Below, in pieces: positions 47,885 to 57,500 of a stretch of 64,000 bases of DNA (positions within the stretch are counted from its first letter, which is position 1; every line of letters starts with the position of its first letter). The notes under the pieces were generated by a model. That model had not been told where the DNA came from. It did no database searches and saw nothing but the letters and a program-made list of their open reading frames with translations. The position numbers were made by a program, and so were the translations under genes. Location of the stretch: positions 214,625-278,624 of the forward strand of contig JAKVBF010000002.1 of NCBI GenBank assembly GCA_022447555.1. Direction: 5' to 3'. The stretch comes from Mariniblastus sp. (GTDB lineage: Bacteria > Planctomycetota > Planctomycetia > Pirellulales > Pirellulaceae).

Positions 47885-48855
47885 TCCACAACGTTCTCTC
47901 ACAATTCGGAATCGACGGTTCCGCATCCATCATACCAATGGGAAACGCGGGTGGTTTCAGCGGGGCAATCATCAACCAGATCAAGAGCCCGGCCGGAGAT
48001 CATTGCCTTCGGAAATGGCCAACCCCTCACCCCACACAAGAACGACTCGACTGGATTCACCGGGTTCTTTTACACGGCAAGGTCAATGGATGTCCCATAC
48101 CCTTTCCCATTCGATCGAACGCCGGGGAGACGTTTATACGTTTCCAAAACCATTTCTGGGAACTCACACCGTGGCTGCCCGGCTCGGCAAACTTTGAACA
48201 AGACCCTAACTCGGAACGCTTAGAAAACACCGTTGAAACACTAGCAAAAATTCATCAATCCAATGCACAGATCCAATTGGAGGTTGGCCAATCAAGGAAC
48301 ATTCTGGCAAGAATTGAACAACTCAGAGACTTTCCCATGCGACTGGGGATGATCGACCGACATCCCTCGCTCCAGCATTCCGAAATGATGACTTCCCTAC
48401 ATTCTCAATTACGTCGCTGCTCCAACCAAGTTCAACCATGCTTAGAAAATCTACAACAGATCGGGTACCAACCATTGGTTCTACAACCCGTTATTCGTGA
48501 CCTATGGCATGACCACATCTTGTTTACGGGGAATCAAGTGACAGGCATCGTTGATTTTGGCGCGATGCAAATGGACACTGTCACACTGGATTTGGCGAGA
48601 ATGTTGGGTAGTCTCATTGGCGATCCAGATGATCCGAGATGGACTGCAGCACTGGAGCACTACCAATTATTTCGACCACTTACCGCTACCGAACGACGGG
48701 CAATCCAGATGCTAGACCGAAGCGCCGTTCTACTAGGATCGTTGAATTGGCTTTGCTGGATTGTATTAGAACAGAGGTCTTTTGAGGATTGGACCGCGGT
48801 AAAACGAAGGGTCCAGATTTTAGGTGATCGACTCGATTACTTTTTGAGGGAATGA
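47881..48855 (+). CDS. Aminoglycoside-phosphotransferase-family kinase-like protein
   Basis: A 324-residue APH/homoserine-kinase-like protein starting at a GTG that overlaps the DUF1501 stop (GTGA). The N-lobe includes GNAGGFSGAIINQI and CLRKWPTPHP. The catalytic loop reads DLWHDHILFTGNQVTGIVDFG, where HD-H replaces the usual HxDxxxxN and VDFG carries the metal Asp. DLARMLGSLIGD follows. It may phosphorylate a small molecule such as an amino alcohol or sugar; the substrate is not known. The coupling with DUF1501 is worth noting. Confidence 0.8.
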   Translation: MIHNVLSQFGIDGSASIIPMGNAGGFSGAIINQIKSPAGDHCLRKWPTPHPTQERLDWIHRVLLHGKVNGCPIPFPIRSNAGETFIRFQNHFWELTPWLPGSANFEQDPNSERLENTVETLAKIHQSNAQIQLEVGQSRNILARIEQLRDFPMRLGMIDRHPSLQHSEMMTSLHSQLRRCSNQVQPCLENLQQIGYQPLVLQPVIRDLWHDHILFTGNQVTGIVDFGAMQMDTVTLDLARMLGSLIGDPDDPRWTAALEHYQLFRPLTATERRAIQMLDRSAVLLGSLNWLCWIVLEQRSFEDWTAVKRRVQILGDRLDYFLRE

Positions 48856-48867
48856 ATTTCGACAATC

Positions 48868-49470
48868 TTAGAGGGATGGCCTCACCACACCAACGACAAC
48901 ACCAATCACTTTGGCGTCGCGGGTATAGATCGGTTTGAGACGTTTATTGGCCGGCTGCAAACGAATCCGATTTTTTTCTGGATACCAATATTTTAACGTC
49001 GCTTCCCCCTCTGAATTCCTGACCACTGCAATATCTCCCTTGCTGGCGGTCCGCCTATTTTGCACGACAACAAAGTCTCCGTCTTGTATGTGAGCGTCGA
49101 TCATTGAATCACCGGAAACTTCAAGGACATAGGTCCCTTTATGAGTCCATAAGTCCCCCAAATCAATCCGCTCTTGTTGTTCGACCGCTTCCATTAAACC
49201 ACCTGCCGCCACGCGACCAGCTAAAGGCAAGCCTTTGATCTCTTCATGCACTTGTTCGGAAAGCACGATGGAGCGGGATTTGTGACTCGAACGATGAATC
49301 AGTCCTTTCTTTTCCAATGCCGTCAAATGGCATATCACTCCATTGGGAGAACTAAATCCCATCTCATCAGCTATTTCCCGAATAGTGGGGCCGTAGCCCT
49401 CCTCTTCAATTCTCGATCGAATGAAATCGAAGACGACTTGCTGTTTTTTCGTCAATCGTTCCTGCAACAT
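48868..49470 (-). CDS. lexA: LexA SOS repressor
   Basis: A 200-residue repressor-protease from the ATG at 49470, which has GGAGG seven bases upstream. The N-terminal winged helix (KKQQVVFDFIRSRIEEEGY, TIREIADEMGFSSPNGV) binds DNA. RVAAGGLMEA holds the Ala-Gly self-cleavage bond. The Ser is in VSGDSMIDAHI and the Lys in ASKGDIAVVRN, completing the Ser-Lys dyad. RecA filaments trigger cleavage. It converges with the phosphotransferase gene and is probably self-regulated (see the site at 49517). Confidence 0.94.
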   Translation of the reverse strand: MLQERLTKKQQVVFDFIRSRIEEEGYGPTIREIADEMGFSSPNGVICHLTALEKKGLIHRSSHKSRSIVLSEQVHEEIKGLPLAGRVAAGGLMEAVEQQERIDLGDLWTHKGTYVLEVSGDSMIDAHIQDGDFVVVQNRRTASKGDIAVVRNSEGEATLKYWYPEKNRIRLQPANKRLKPIYTRDAKVIGVVVGVVRPSL

Positions 49471-49516
49471 GAAAGGGCCTCCGCCGGATCCGCTGTAAAC
49501 CACACAAAGCTAAGGT

Positions 49517-49528
49517 ATACAAATGTTC
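49517..49528. promoter_or_regulatory. Possible LexA operator (weak)
   Basis: Upstream of lexA the sequence ATACAAATGTTC (GAACATTTGTAT on the other strand) resembles the Gram-positive-type box GAAC-N4-GTTC with two mismatches. LexA boxes differ between phyla and I did not find a clean second copy at ruvB, so this is only a suggestion. Confidence 0.3.
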
Positions 49529-49627
49529 ACCACAATACAAGCTAAAAGCAAAACATTCTTATATCGCGGCCTTCACGCAACCCGGCGTCGTTACAAAATC
49601 TGTGAAAGTGTAACTGAACCCTGCCAA

Positions 49628-51643
49628 TCAAGCGCCGTCTCGCAGACTTCGCCGCATCACTTTCCCGGAAGCCGTACGGGGAAGATTCTCTGATATCACC
49701 ACTCGATTGACTCGAAATAGTGGATTCAATTGCGTCTTCAACAAGCCGTTCATGACTCGCTGAAGGTCTGGCAAATTGCTTTCTGAAAGCGGATCTTCCA
49801 ACACCACAAATACTGCCAACTCAGACGGACCGTTATCGACAACTGCCACAGCTGCCGTTTCTCTAACGCCCTCGGCCTGGTTGAGCACTCTCTCGATCTC
49901 AGCAGAACTGGTTTTAATACCACCCAAATTCATCGTATCATCCACGCGTCCACCAGCCATCCAAACAGAATGGCCTTCGATGGTAGACGGATAAACCTGG
50001 AAATGATCGCCATGCCTTCGTAAGGCTGTCTGCCCGACCCATTGAGGTGTCGCGCTGTAATAGGTTTCTGCGTGATCACGATTCAACAACCGGCTCGACA
50101 ATCCAATCGACGGTGGAATCAAGAAAACCTCCCCCGATTCCGCAGGGTGATCGTCTTCGTCCAGAATGACAAAATCCAAACCCATCGCCGGCGAATTGAA
50201 GGCGGCTGGAACATTTGGCGAAGTGACGACTGAGGTGACATAGCCCCCACCGATCTCCGTACCACCGCAATATTCAATCACGGGCTTCATACGAGCCAAT
50301 GCCGAGAGGTAAAACATATCATCACGTTGCGAACTCTCGCCCGTTGAACTGAATACCGCGATCTTCGACCAATCGTAGTCCTCCATTTCTTTGGACTCGC
50401 GCCAAGCTTTCACGATCGTTGGAACGACACCCAGCATGGTGACTCCTGCGTCCTGAATAAATTTGCCAAATCCAGGCCCCACCGGTGCATCTTCATAAAG
50501 CCCAATCGTTCCCCGGTTGAGCAGACTGGCAAAGATCAGCCAAGGCCCCATCATCCAACCAAGATTCGTCGGCCAAACGCACACCTGCCCCTCGTCGATA
50601 TCTTGATGTAAGTGTCCATCCACGGCACATTTTATGGGGGTTAGCTGTGTCCAAGGTATGGCTTTGGGCTCACCGGTCGTGCCTGATGAAAACAAGATAT
50701 TGATGGGATCATCTGACCCTCTGAGGACGGGTTCGAAATCGCTCGCGGGCTGCAAAAAATCTGTCCAACCCTGATCTTGAGGCCGTAACTCAACGGATAA
50801 TGAACCACCACCGCACCCGATCACTATCGCGGGCAAATCCGTTGCCTCAACGATTCGCTGAAACAGGGGCAAGGCTTTACCAGAACGCAGTTGATGATCG
50901 TACGTGAGCACCGCTTTGGCCCGAGACACACGCAACCGAGTCTCAATCTCAGGTGGAGCAAAACTATCGGCGACCGAAACGACCGCACAGCCCGCCTGAA
51001 CAATCCCCAAATAAATCGCCACTGACAATTGAGTCATGGGCATGAACACGGCCAACGCATCCCCCGGAAGGAATCCTGCGTGGACGATACTGTTTGATAT
51101 CTGATTGGTCAGTCGCCGCAGCTCCTGATAGGTCAATTTCTTCAGAGGACACTTAGGAGATTGTGAAACAATAGCAACCTGTTCGGGATCCGCTAGAAAG
51201 CAACTGGAAACAATATTTAAACTGGCCTCCGGAAACCACCTCGCCTGCTCAGGGCCCTCGGAATCATCCAAGACCGGACCTCGGAGGGAGAAATCAATTC
51301 CCAATCGCTCAACCGCGTCCGCCCAAAACTGTGCCCGATGTTCGACCGACCACGACTGGAAATCATGGACACTCACCCCCACAAAATCTGCCCAACGAGA
51401 GAGGTTTGCCTGTTTCAGTTTCAGTGGACCAGGGGACCACATCGGCGCCGGCCCCCATTGGCGAACGGACCAATCAACAAAACATCGCTGCCAAGCATCA
51501 CGGTAGACCGACGGCCTTGCTGCCGTACCGCGCAAAAAGTGGGTGCAATGGCGCCACCGCTCGATCGCGGGTAACTCGGAATGTTCCGTCAACAACAAGT
51601 CCAGCTGAGACTGTTCGTTTTGCGAAAGTTCATTGTGGTACAT
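49628..51643 (-). CDS. AMP-forming acyl-CoA synthetase, acetoacetyl-CoA-synthetase-like
   Basis: A 671-residue ANL-superfamily enzyme. An N-terminal cap (RWADFVGVSVHDFQSWSVEH) resembles acetoacetyl-CoA synthetases. The ATP loop is ILFSSGTTGEPKAIPW. YCGGTEIGGGYVTS is the adenine/carboxylate region, AGGRVDDTMNLGGIKTSSAE the hinge, and LPRTASGKVMRRSL carries the catalytic Lys. It probably makes acetoacetyl-CoA from acetoacetate, the end product of homogentisate breakdown, matching the nearby dioxygenase. I start at the ATG at 51643; an upstream TTG at 51712 is also in frame. Confidence 0.82.
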   Translation of the reverse strand: MYHNELSQNEQSQLDLLLTEHSELPAIERWRHCTHFLRGTAARPSVYRDAWQRCFVDWSVRQWGPAPMWSPGPLKLKQANLSRWADFVGVSVHDFQSWSVEHRAQFWADAVERLGIDFSLRGPVLDDSEGPEQARWFPEASLNIVSSCFLADPEQVAIVSQSPKCPLKKLTYQELRRLTNQISNSIVHAGFLPGDALAVFMPMTQLSVAIYLGIVQAGCAVVSVADSFAPPEIETRLRVSRAKAVLTYDHQLRSGKALPLFQRIVEATDLPAIVIGCGGGSLSVELRPQDQGWTDFLQPASDFEPVLRGSDDPINILFSSGTTGEPKAIPWTQLTPIKCAVDGHLHQDIDEGQVCVWPTNLGWMMGPWLIFASLLNRGTIGLYEDAPVGPGFGKFIQDAGVTMLGVVPTIVKAWRESKEMEDYDWSKIAVFSSTGESSQRDDMFYLSALARMKPVIEYCGGTEIGGGYVTSVVTSPNVPAAFNSPAMGLDFVILDEDDHPAESGEVFLIPPSIGLSSRLLNRDHAETYYSATPQWVGQTALRRHGDHFQVYPSTIEGHSVWMAGGRVDDTMNLGGIKTSSAEIERVLNQAEGVRETAAVAVVDNGPSELAVFVVLEDPLSESNLPDLQRVMNGLLKTQLNPLFRVNRVVISENLPRTASGKVMRRSLRDGA

Positions 51644-51739
51644 GATAGCAAACGAAAAGGGATTTCTAAAAAAATAACATTCTTGTTGATCGGATCGACG
51701 TTTCCCAGCCAACCCACAAAAATTCTCGCGAGCCGATAA

Positions 51740-52339
51740 CTAAGGTATTTCAAAACGCTTAGTTGTGCGGCAATAATCCTTGCCACCCAACCGACCGATC
51801 ACATCAAACTGGCTGGGGTCAATGGTGCCCGCTTGGTCAAGCAACAAGTCATCGATGCAGATTAAGAGAATCTTTCCAATCACCACCGTTGCTGCAAAAG
51901 GACCGTCTCCAACCGAAAGAGAATCCAGAAGTTCGCATTCCATTTGAATTGGAGATTCGGCAACCGAAGGTGGACCAACTCGCTGACTGGGGATTTCAGT
52001 CATCCCCGAACAATCGAATTCCGACTCGTCGTAATTTAAAGGAGCCGCCGTCTTAACCATCGGTTGAGCCAGTTGAAAAGGGACCGCGTTGACGACAAAC
52101 TGACCGGTCTCGCGGATATTGACAACGGTATCTTTCAACGAACCGTCAGGCTTGTTGACCGCAGAAAACATCAAGGCAGCTGGCTTAGAGCAGATGCCAT
52201 TAAAGTAGCTATAAGGTGCCAAGTTGGTGACTCCAGCTTGGGAACACGTCGAGACCCAAGCGATCGGTCGAGGGGTGATCACCTGCACCATCATCCTGTA
52301 AACCTCGCTCGGATCAACTTCTTCGGGATCTACCAGCAT
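51740..52339 (-). CDS. Flavin-reductase-like FMN-binding protein
   Basis: A 199-residue protein of the flavin reductase/flavoredoxin family. VITPRPIAWVSTCSQAGVTNLAPYSYF (start about residue 20) is the FMN-binding signature; MFSAVNKPDGSLKDTVVNIRETGQFVVNAV follows. The ATG at 52339 has AAGGAAAG about seven bases before it; a TTG eight codons upstream is also in frame. It reduces or binds FMN in the cytoplasm. It lies between the acyl-CoA synthetase and homogentisate dioxygenase genes on the same strand. Confidence 0.85.
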   Translation of the reverse strand: MLVDPEEVDPSEVYRMMVQVITPRPIAWVSTCSQAGVTNLAPYSYFNGICSKPAALMFSAVNKPDGSLKDTVVNIRETGQFVVNAVPFQLAQPMVKTAAPLNYDESEFDCSGMTEIPSQRVGPPSVAESPIQMECELLDSLSVGDGPFAATVVIGKILLICIDDLLLDQAGTIDPSQFDVIGRLGGKDYCRTTKRFEIP

Positions 52340-52421
52340 GAAATTATCTTTCCTTAAAAACAACCAAGTCTTCGACTAAAGATCGGCTCAGGCCGCCGAT
52401 CAATCCCCTTGTGGATTTAGC

Positions 52422-53594
52422 TCAAACTAGCCAACTCAAGGGATAGCTAGGGTCATCCATTCTCAATGCCTCTTCCGTCAAAAAGAGCGGGCGGTCCGTA
52501 TCAAACATTACCGCCATCTCTTCCGTACGATCCACGTCCATGCTTTTAAGAATGGTCCCTGGGTGCGGCCCATGTGGAATTCCACCCGGATGCAACGTCA
52601 TACTACCCAGACCCACGCCTCTACGTGAACCAAATTCTCCATCAACATAAAACAGCACTTCGTCCGCCTCGACATTGCTATGCACATAGGGCACTTTAAC
52701 CGCTTTGGGATGATGATCTAAAAAGCGTGGTGCAAACGTACAAACAACGAATCCCCGAACTTCGAATGTCTGCTGATAGGGTGGTGGCAAATGCAAGGTC
52801 CCCGTCAGCGGCTCAAAATCCCAAGCATTGAAAGTGTAGGGATACAGAAACCCATCCCAGCCCACCACATCCAATGGATGATGGGCCATTTCCACTCGCG
52901 TCAATCGAGAGCGATCTTTGATTAGAATAGTCGTCTCAGCCGCTTCATCCCGTGTCGCGAGCTCGGTTGGACTGTGGAAATCTCGCTCGTAATAAGGAGT
53001 CCCCAGCAGCATTTGACCATCTTCATTTAAGTACTGTTTGGGAATTCTTACCGGGGCAAAACACTCTAGAACCAAATGATCTTCTTGAGTGATGTCATCA
53101 CTGTGAAATTGGAAATTTGTGGTGCGTGGCATCACGATATAATCACCACGCCGATAAGGTAGTTTCCCGTATGTGGTTTCCAAATAACCACTACCTCGAT
53201 TAATGAAAATTAATTCATCAGCGGCGCCGTTGCGATATAGCTCGATCTGTTCCGATTCTGGTTTAACGCGATAGCAAATCAAGTCTTCATTAAACATCAT
53301 CGGCACGCGCCCCGTGATCGGACACCCTCCGCGATGCATCTCCTGCGTCTTGATATGATGATGCCTCATCTCCTGATTGGCCGCCGCTTTGACCTCAACT
53401 TGCCCTACCGTTTCGGTACGATTCACAACCGTCGGGGGCCGAGTGTGGTAGAGGATGCTGTAGGTGCGATCAAATCCTTGGGTGGTGACGACATGTTCGT
53501 AATACAAGCCTTCATTCAGATAGCTTTCGCCGAGCTGCTCAAACTGCATGTGGCGTTTGGGCGGAAGTTGGCCTAATTTTCGATAACTGGGCAT
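52422..53594 (-). CDS. hmgA: Homogentisate 1,2-dioxygenase
   Basis: A 390-residue cupin-fold Fe(II) dioxygenase that opens the homogentisate ring to maleylacetoacetate. The N-terminal domain has MPSYRKLGQLPPKRHMQF. The iron ligands are visible in YVHSNVEADEVLFYV (His and Glu) and HPGGIPHGPHPG (His). PLDVVGWDGFLYPYTFNAWD is typical of the short bacterial/planctomycete type. I start at the ATG at 53594 because it begins the conserved region; an upstream TTG at 53624 is in frame. It belongs to the Tyr/Phe catabolic cluster with the two neighbours. Confidence 0.88.
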   Translation of the reverse strand: MPSYRKLGQLPPKRHMQFEQLGESYLNEGLYYEHVVTTQGFDRTYSILYHTRPPTVVNRTETVGQVEVKAAANQEMRHHHIKTQEMHRGGCPITGRVPMMFNEDLICYRVKPESEQIELYRNGAADELIFINRGSGYLETTYGKLPYRRGDYIVMPRTTNFQFHSDDITQEDHLVLECFAPVRIPKQYLNEDGQMLLGTPYYERDFHSPTELATRDEAAETTILIKDRSRLTRVEMAHHPLDVVGWDGFLYPYTFNAWDFEPLTGTLHLPPPYQQTFEVRGFVVCTFAPRFLDHHPKAVKVPYVHSNVEADEVLFYVDGEFGSRRGVGLGSMTLHPGGIPHGPHPGTILKSMDVDRTEEMAVMFDTDRPLFLTEEALRMDDPSYPLSWLV

Positions 53595-53760
53595 GTCAAA
53601 ACCATATTTTTTTGGTGAGAACAATTGATCTATTCCGGCAACGCCTCAAGTAAGAGGATTGAATTGAAGCCGGTATTCCCTTTGTATGGCCTCCAGCCAG
53701 AATTGGCAATTGTCGATTTGACCGTTATGGTTACCAAATACGATTTAACCTTTTTTGACG

Positions 53761-54519
53761 ATGACCCGAATGAGCGAAAACAACTCTTCTCAACCCGACC
53801 ATCACCCGGTAGTTCTGATCACCGGGGGAACCAGCGGAATCGGCCTAGCGACCGCCATTTTGTTTGCCAGCAATGGCTATCGCGTCGCCATTTGCGGCAG
53901 AAACCAAGGCCGTCTCGAGGAAGCGATCAAGACGATCACCACGGCCGCCGGTCCAAGCAACCGGGTCGCAGGATTTGAGAGCGATCTGAATGACCCCCAA
54001 AACACGAAGGCATTGCACCAATTGGTCATCGAGCGATTTGGTAGCATTGACGTCTTGGTGAATAACGCATCGTCGGCGCCCCTTGGAGACTTTGAGTCTA
54101 TGTCGGCCGAAACGTTTGAAAGCATGTTGAACATCAACGTTCGCAGCGTGTTCTACCTGACACAACTCGCATGGCGAACCATGCAGTCGCAGGGCAGGGG
54201 AGTGGTCGTCAACATTTCATCTCTAGCGGCGATCGACCCGTTCCCCGGCTTCAGTTTGTATGGATCCTCCAAGGCATGGCTCGATATCTTAACCCACGTG
54301 TTGGCCGCTGAAGGAGAAGCCTCGGGGATCCGCGTTTACTCGATCCGCCCCGGGGCTGTCGAAACACCAATGCTCCGAGGTTTATTTCCCGACTTCCCCG
54401 CTGACCAATGTGTCCAACCTGAGGAAGTTGCCCGTTTCATATTACGGTGCGTTCATGAACCGGAGCAGGTTGAAACCGGCAAACCCCATCACGTCACCAA
54501 CCAAGCAGACCACTCTTGA
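53761..54519 (+). CDS. Short-chain dehydrogenase/reductase
   Basis: A 252-residue classical SDR. The dinucleotide motif is LITGGTSGIGLATAI near residue 18. NNASSAP is the conserved NNAG variant, ISSLAA carries the catalytic Ser, and YGSSKAWLD has the Tyr and Lys of the active site. The C-terminal motif RPGAVETPML follows. It would oxidise or reduce a hydroxyl/carbonyl with NAD(P); the substrate is unknown. The frame also allows starts at a TTG (53755) and an ATG (53770); none has a strong ribosome-binding site. Confidence 0.85.
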   Translation: MTRMSENNSSQPDHHPVVLITGGTSGIGLATAILFASNGYRVAICGRNQGRLEEAIKTITTAAGPSNRVAGFESDLNDPQNTKALHQLVIERFGSIDVLVNNASSAPLGDFESMSAETFESMLNINVRSVFYLTQLAWRTMQSQGRGVVVNISSLAAIDPFPGFSLYGSSKAWLDILTHVLAAEGEASGIRVYSIRPGAVETPMLRGLFPDFPADQCVQPEEVARFILRCVHEPEQVETGKPHHVTNQADHS

Positions 54520-54577
54520 CCCTTCGGTAAATCCTCAATGTTCGAACGCCCAGCATGGAGTCCCATGGCTGAATCAA

Positions 54578-57500
54578 CTAGCGATTCTGAGAGCCGTGGA
54601 CATGCCCTTCTTCAAACATTTCGTGCTTGGGATCCGCGTTAGAAAGAACGTATGCAATCAAGTCAATGATTTCTTCGCGAGACAGCTTGTCTACCATACC
54701 GGCGGGCATCTGGCTGACCTTGGCCTTTTTGCGCCCTTCAATCTCATCCTTCTTCAAAATCGTCAACTGGTCTTTGGCTAGTGGATCGACGACGATTTTC
54801 ACCAATTCATCATCTTCCTCCATCACCAAGCCTGAGATGGTGTCTCCCGTATCGAGCAGGAAAATATTAGCCGCGAAAGGCTCATCAATACTCTGAGAAG
54901 GTTCAACAATCGAACGCAGAATGTGGGACGCCGTCAGTTTATCATCAGTCAGCTTTGTTAAATCTGGGCCAAAATTCTGCCCCTCTCCACCAAACTGATG
55001 ACACGCAATACAATTCGCCGCTTTAAACGAAGCCTTGCCGACCTCATGAGATCGCTTCATGATCATTCCCACGTCACCGATCAAATCATCATACTTCCAT
55101 TGCTGACCGCGGGTGTTCAATTTGAGTAACTCATCTGCGACCATTAAATCCAAATCGTCAAGATATTCATCCTTGGCAGAAACGTAACGTTGAAAACTTG
55201 GCACGACATAAAGCGCTCCGTACATTCGTCGCCAATGTCCCGGATAGGTGCAAACGTATGGGTAAACGCCCGGTTTGGTGGGGACATTAAATGTAATGGC
55301 TTCGTCTTCACCCGGCTGCAGCAGGGTGCTGCCGACAAGCACTTTGTTCGACTTTGGTATGTAATGCCGGGCAAGGGCATCGGTATCCCGCCCTGTGGCC
55401 TCAGCTAACTCACCCACTTCAGCCAACGCGCCCGGAAGTGTGATGGCAAAATTATGAGGCATCGAATCTGTATTACTGAAACGAAACTCTACCGGCTTGC
55501 CCGCCTCAACTACGATCTTCTCTTTATCGAATATCATCCGATGAGGCACCGTGCCGATGGCAATGACTCGAACGTCTAGATTGCCCAGACGTTTTTCCAG
55601 ATCGACCTGTTCTTCAGACGACAGCTTACCACCTAACTTTCTCGCCAATTCCATAGCGTCCAAGGCAGGCTTGGAAGTACGTTCATTGACAGGAATTGTA
55701 CTCAGATAACCAACGATGTTGTCAACGAGCGGTTTAATCTCAGACCGATTCCAACCCTTTGGCGCGACCCGGCTGAGTCCCCTAATCGCTGCGGACTGAA
55801 ATTCACCGGACGCCAACAGGCGAGTGAGGGCGTCAAACTTTTCGGACTCGTAGCCGGGAATCGATACCATGGCGCGAATGGCTACTTCGTGTAATGTTTC
55901 ACCGTCCCCAATAAACAAAGACTCCGAAGCAATCGACTGGCGTTTGAAACCGGGACCGCTCCATTCAACCTTTAATCCATGACTACCGCCCGAGTCATAG
56001 TAATTAACCCGTAGTGGATGAAAGCCTGCCGCAAGATTGATCACTCCACTCTTGGTTACCATTCCATGAGGTCCGTCATTGTTGACCAACTCGCGGCCGT
56101 CCACATACAAGCGTGAGCCATCATCAGACGTTATAAAAAACGTGTATCGCCCCGACTTTGGAACTTCGATCATCGCCTCGAAAATATTGGTGAAGGCATC
56201 TTGAGGCTGACCCTTCGGAATGAAAACATCCACGGTCGCAACATCAGCGGTGACTTGAGGTTTTTTCGCGTCGACACTTTGATTCGTCGCATTGGCCGCA
56301 TGCGGAGTCAGGTACCCCACTCGCACGCCGTTTTTCATCCCGCCGATTCCAGATTCCGACTCCAAATTCTGTGGCAATTCGAAGATCAGCGGCTGAACCT
56401 TGGCAAACAGCGAACCTCGGGCCTTTCGGTTCACCACTGGAACCGCGTCGAGGAAATCACGCAAGCTCTGCTTCGATTGTGTTGCCGCCAAGAAAGCATC
56501 TCCGGGACCGGCCGACGCCACCCAAGTCGCGTAGCCAAGCCGCTTAATATCCGGAGTCGAACCATTCATGGCAAGATCCTGAACTTCTTTCTGAATCCCC
56601 TTCAGTTCTCCTGCTGGCTGGCCGGCCAGTAATTTCCCTAAACCGATGACATTGCCATTCTCTTTCTGCTGCTCTTCGGCAATCAGATCCACGATCAATT
56701 TAACCTGCGGCCTATTGGTCATGGAGCTTAATTCCGAAGCTGCCTTTCCCAATTGTTCAGCAGTCGCCTTAGGGTGAGACAAGATCGCACGGTAAACATC
56801 TTCGGACGGTTTTAATTGAATCAGCTCATCAGGCGTTCCAGTGGCCAAAACGTATGCCTTGGCTCCGGATGAAAGCTCATTGCCCGTGGCCAGCATCTGC
56901 TTGATCATCGAATCAATGTTCAACTGAGACTTGGCGAAACGAAGCACCGTCTCCATCTCCGTATCGAGCGGCATCGTATTGGCTGCAAAAATGGCTTCAG
57001 CCCCAGCCAGACCACCGAGATCCACTGCGGCCTTCACCGCTTCGGCTCGCACCAAAGGAGATGGATCGCGGGCCGCCCCCATCAAAAGGTCCTCCCAACG
57101 TTCGACTCGCCCAGCCCAGTGACCCAGGGTACGAATCGCCGCTGCGCGGACCCGTGGTTCCGAGGCTGTCGCGACACGTTTCAATAGATCCAGATTGGGT
57201 AATCGTTGCTCTTCAAAGACCCACAGGCACTCCAGTAGTGCTTGGGCTTCGTCGCGACCGGGCGAGACATTCTTGGGATTAAGCGAGTCTGCAAAAGCAC
57301 CTACCTCCTCAGTAATTTCCTCTGGTCCACGACCGCTTAATTCCAGTCTCGCTCGATAACGAGTTGCTGTTTCACCGGCAAAGAAATTCTCACAAACCTC
57401 AACAATTGGCTTACCCTTCATTTTTGGAGGGTCCACCAGCGGGCGACCCTCATAAGTCACTCGATAAACCCGGCCATGCGTGTGATCGCGATTGGGGTCC

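Noticed and set aside
53625..53978. A 117-codon frame overlapping the start of the SDR gene
   Set aside because: It overlaps the certain SDR frame and has no family resemblance or ribosome-binding site.
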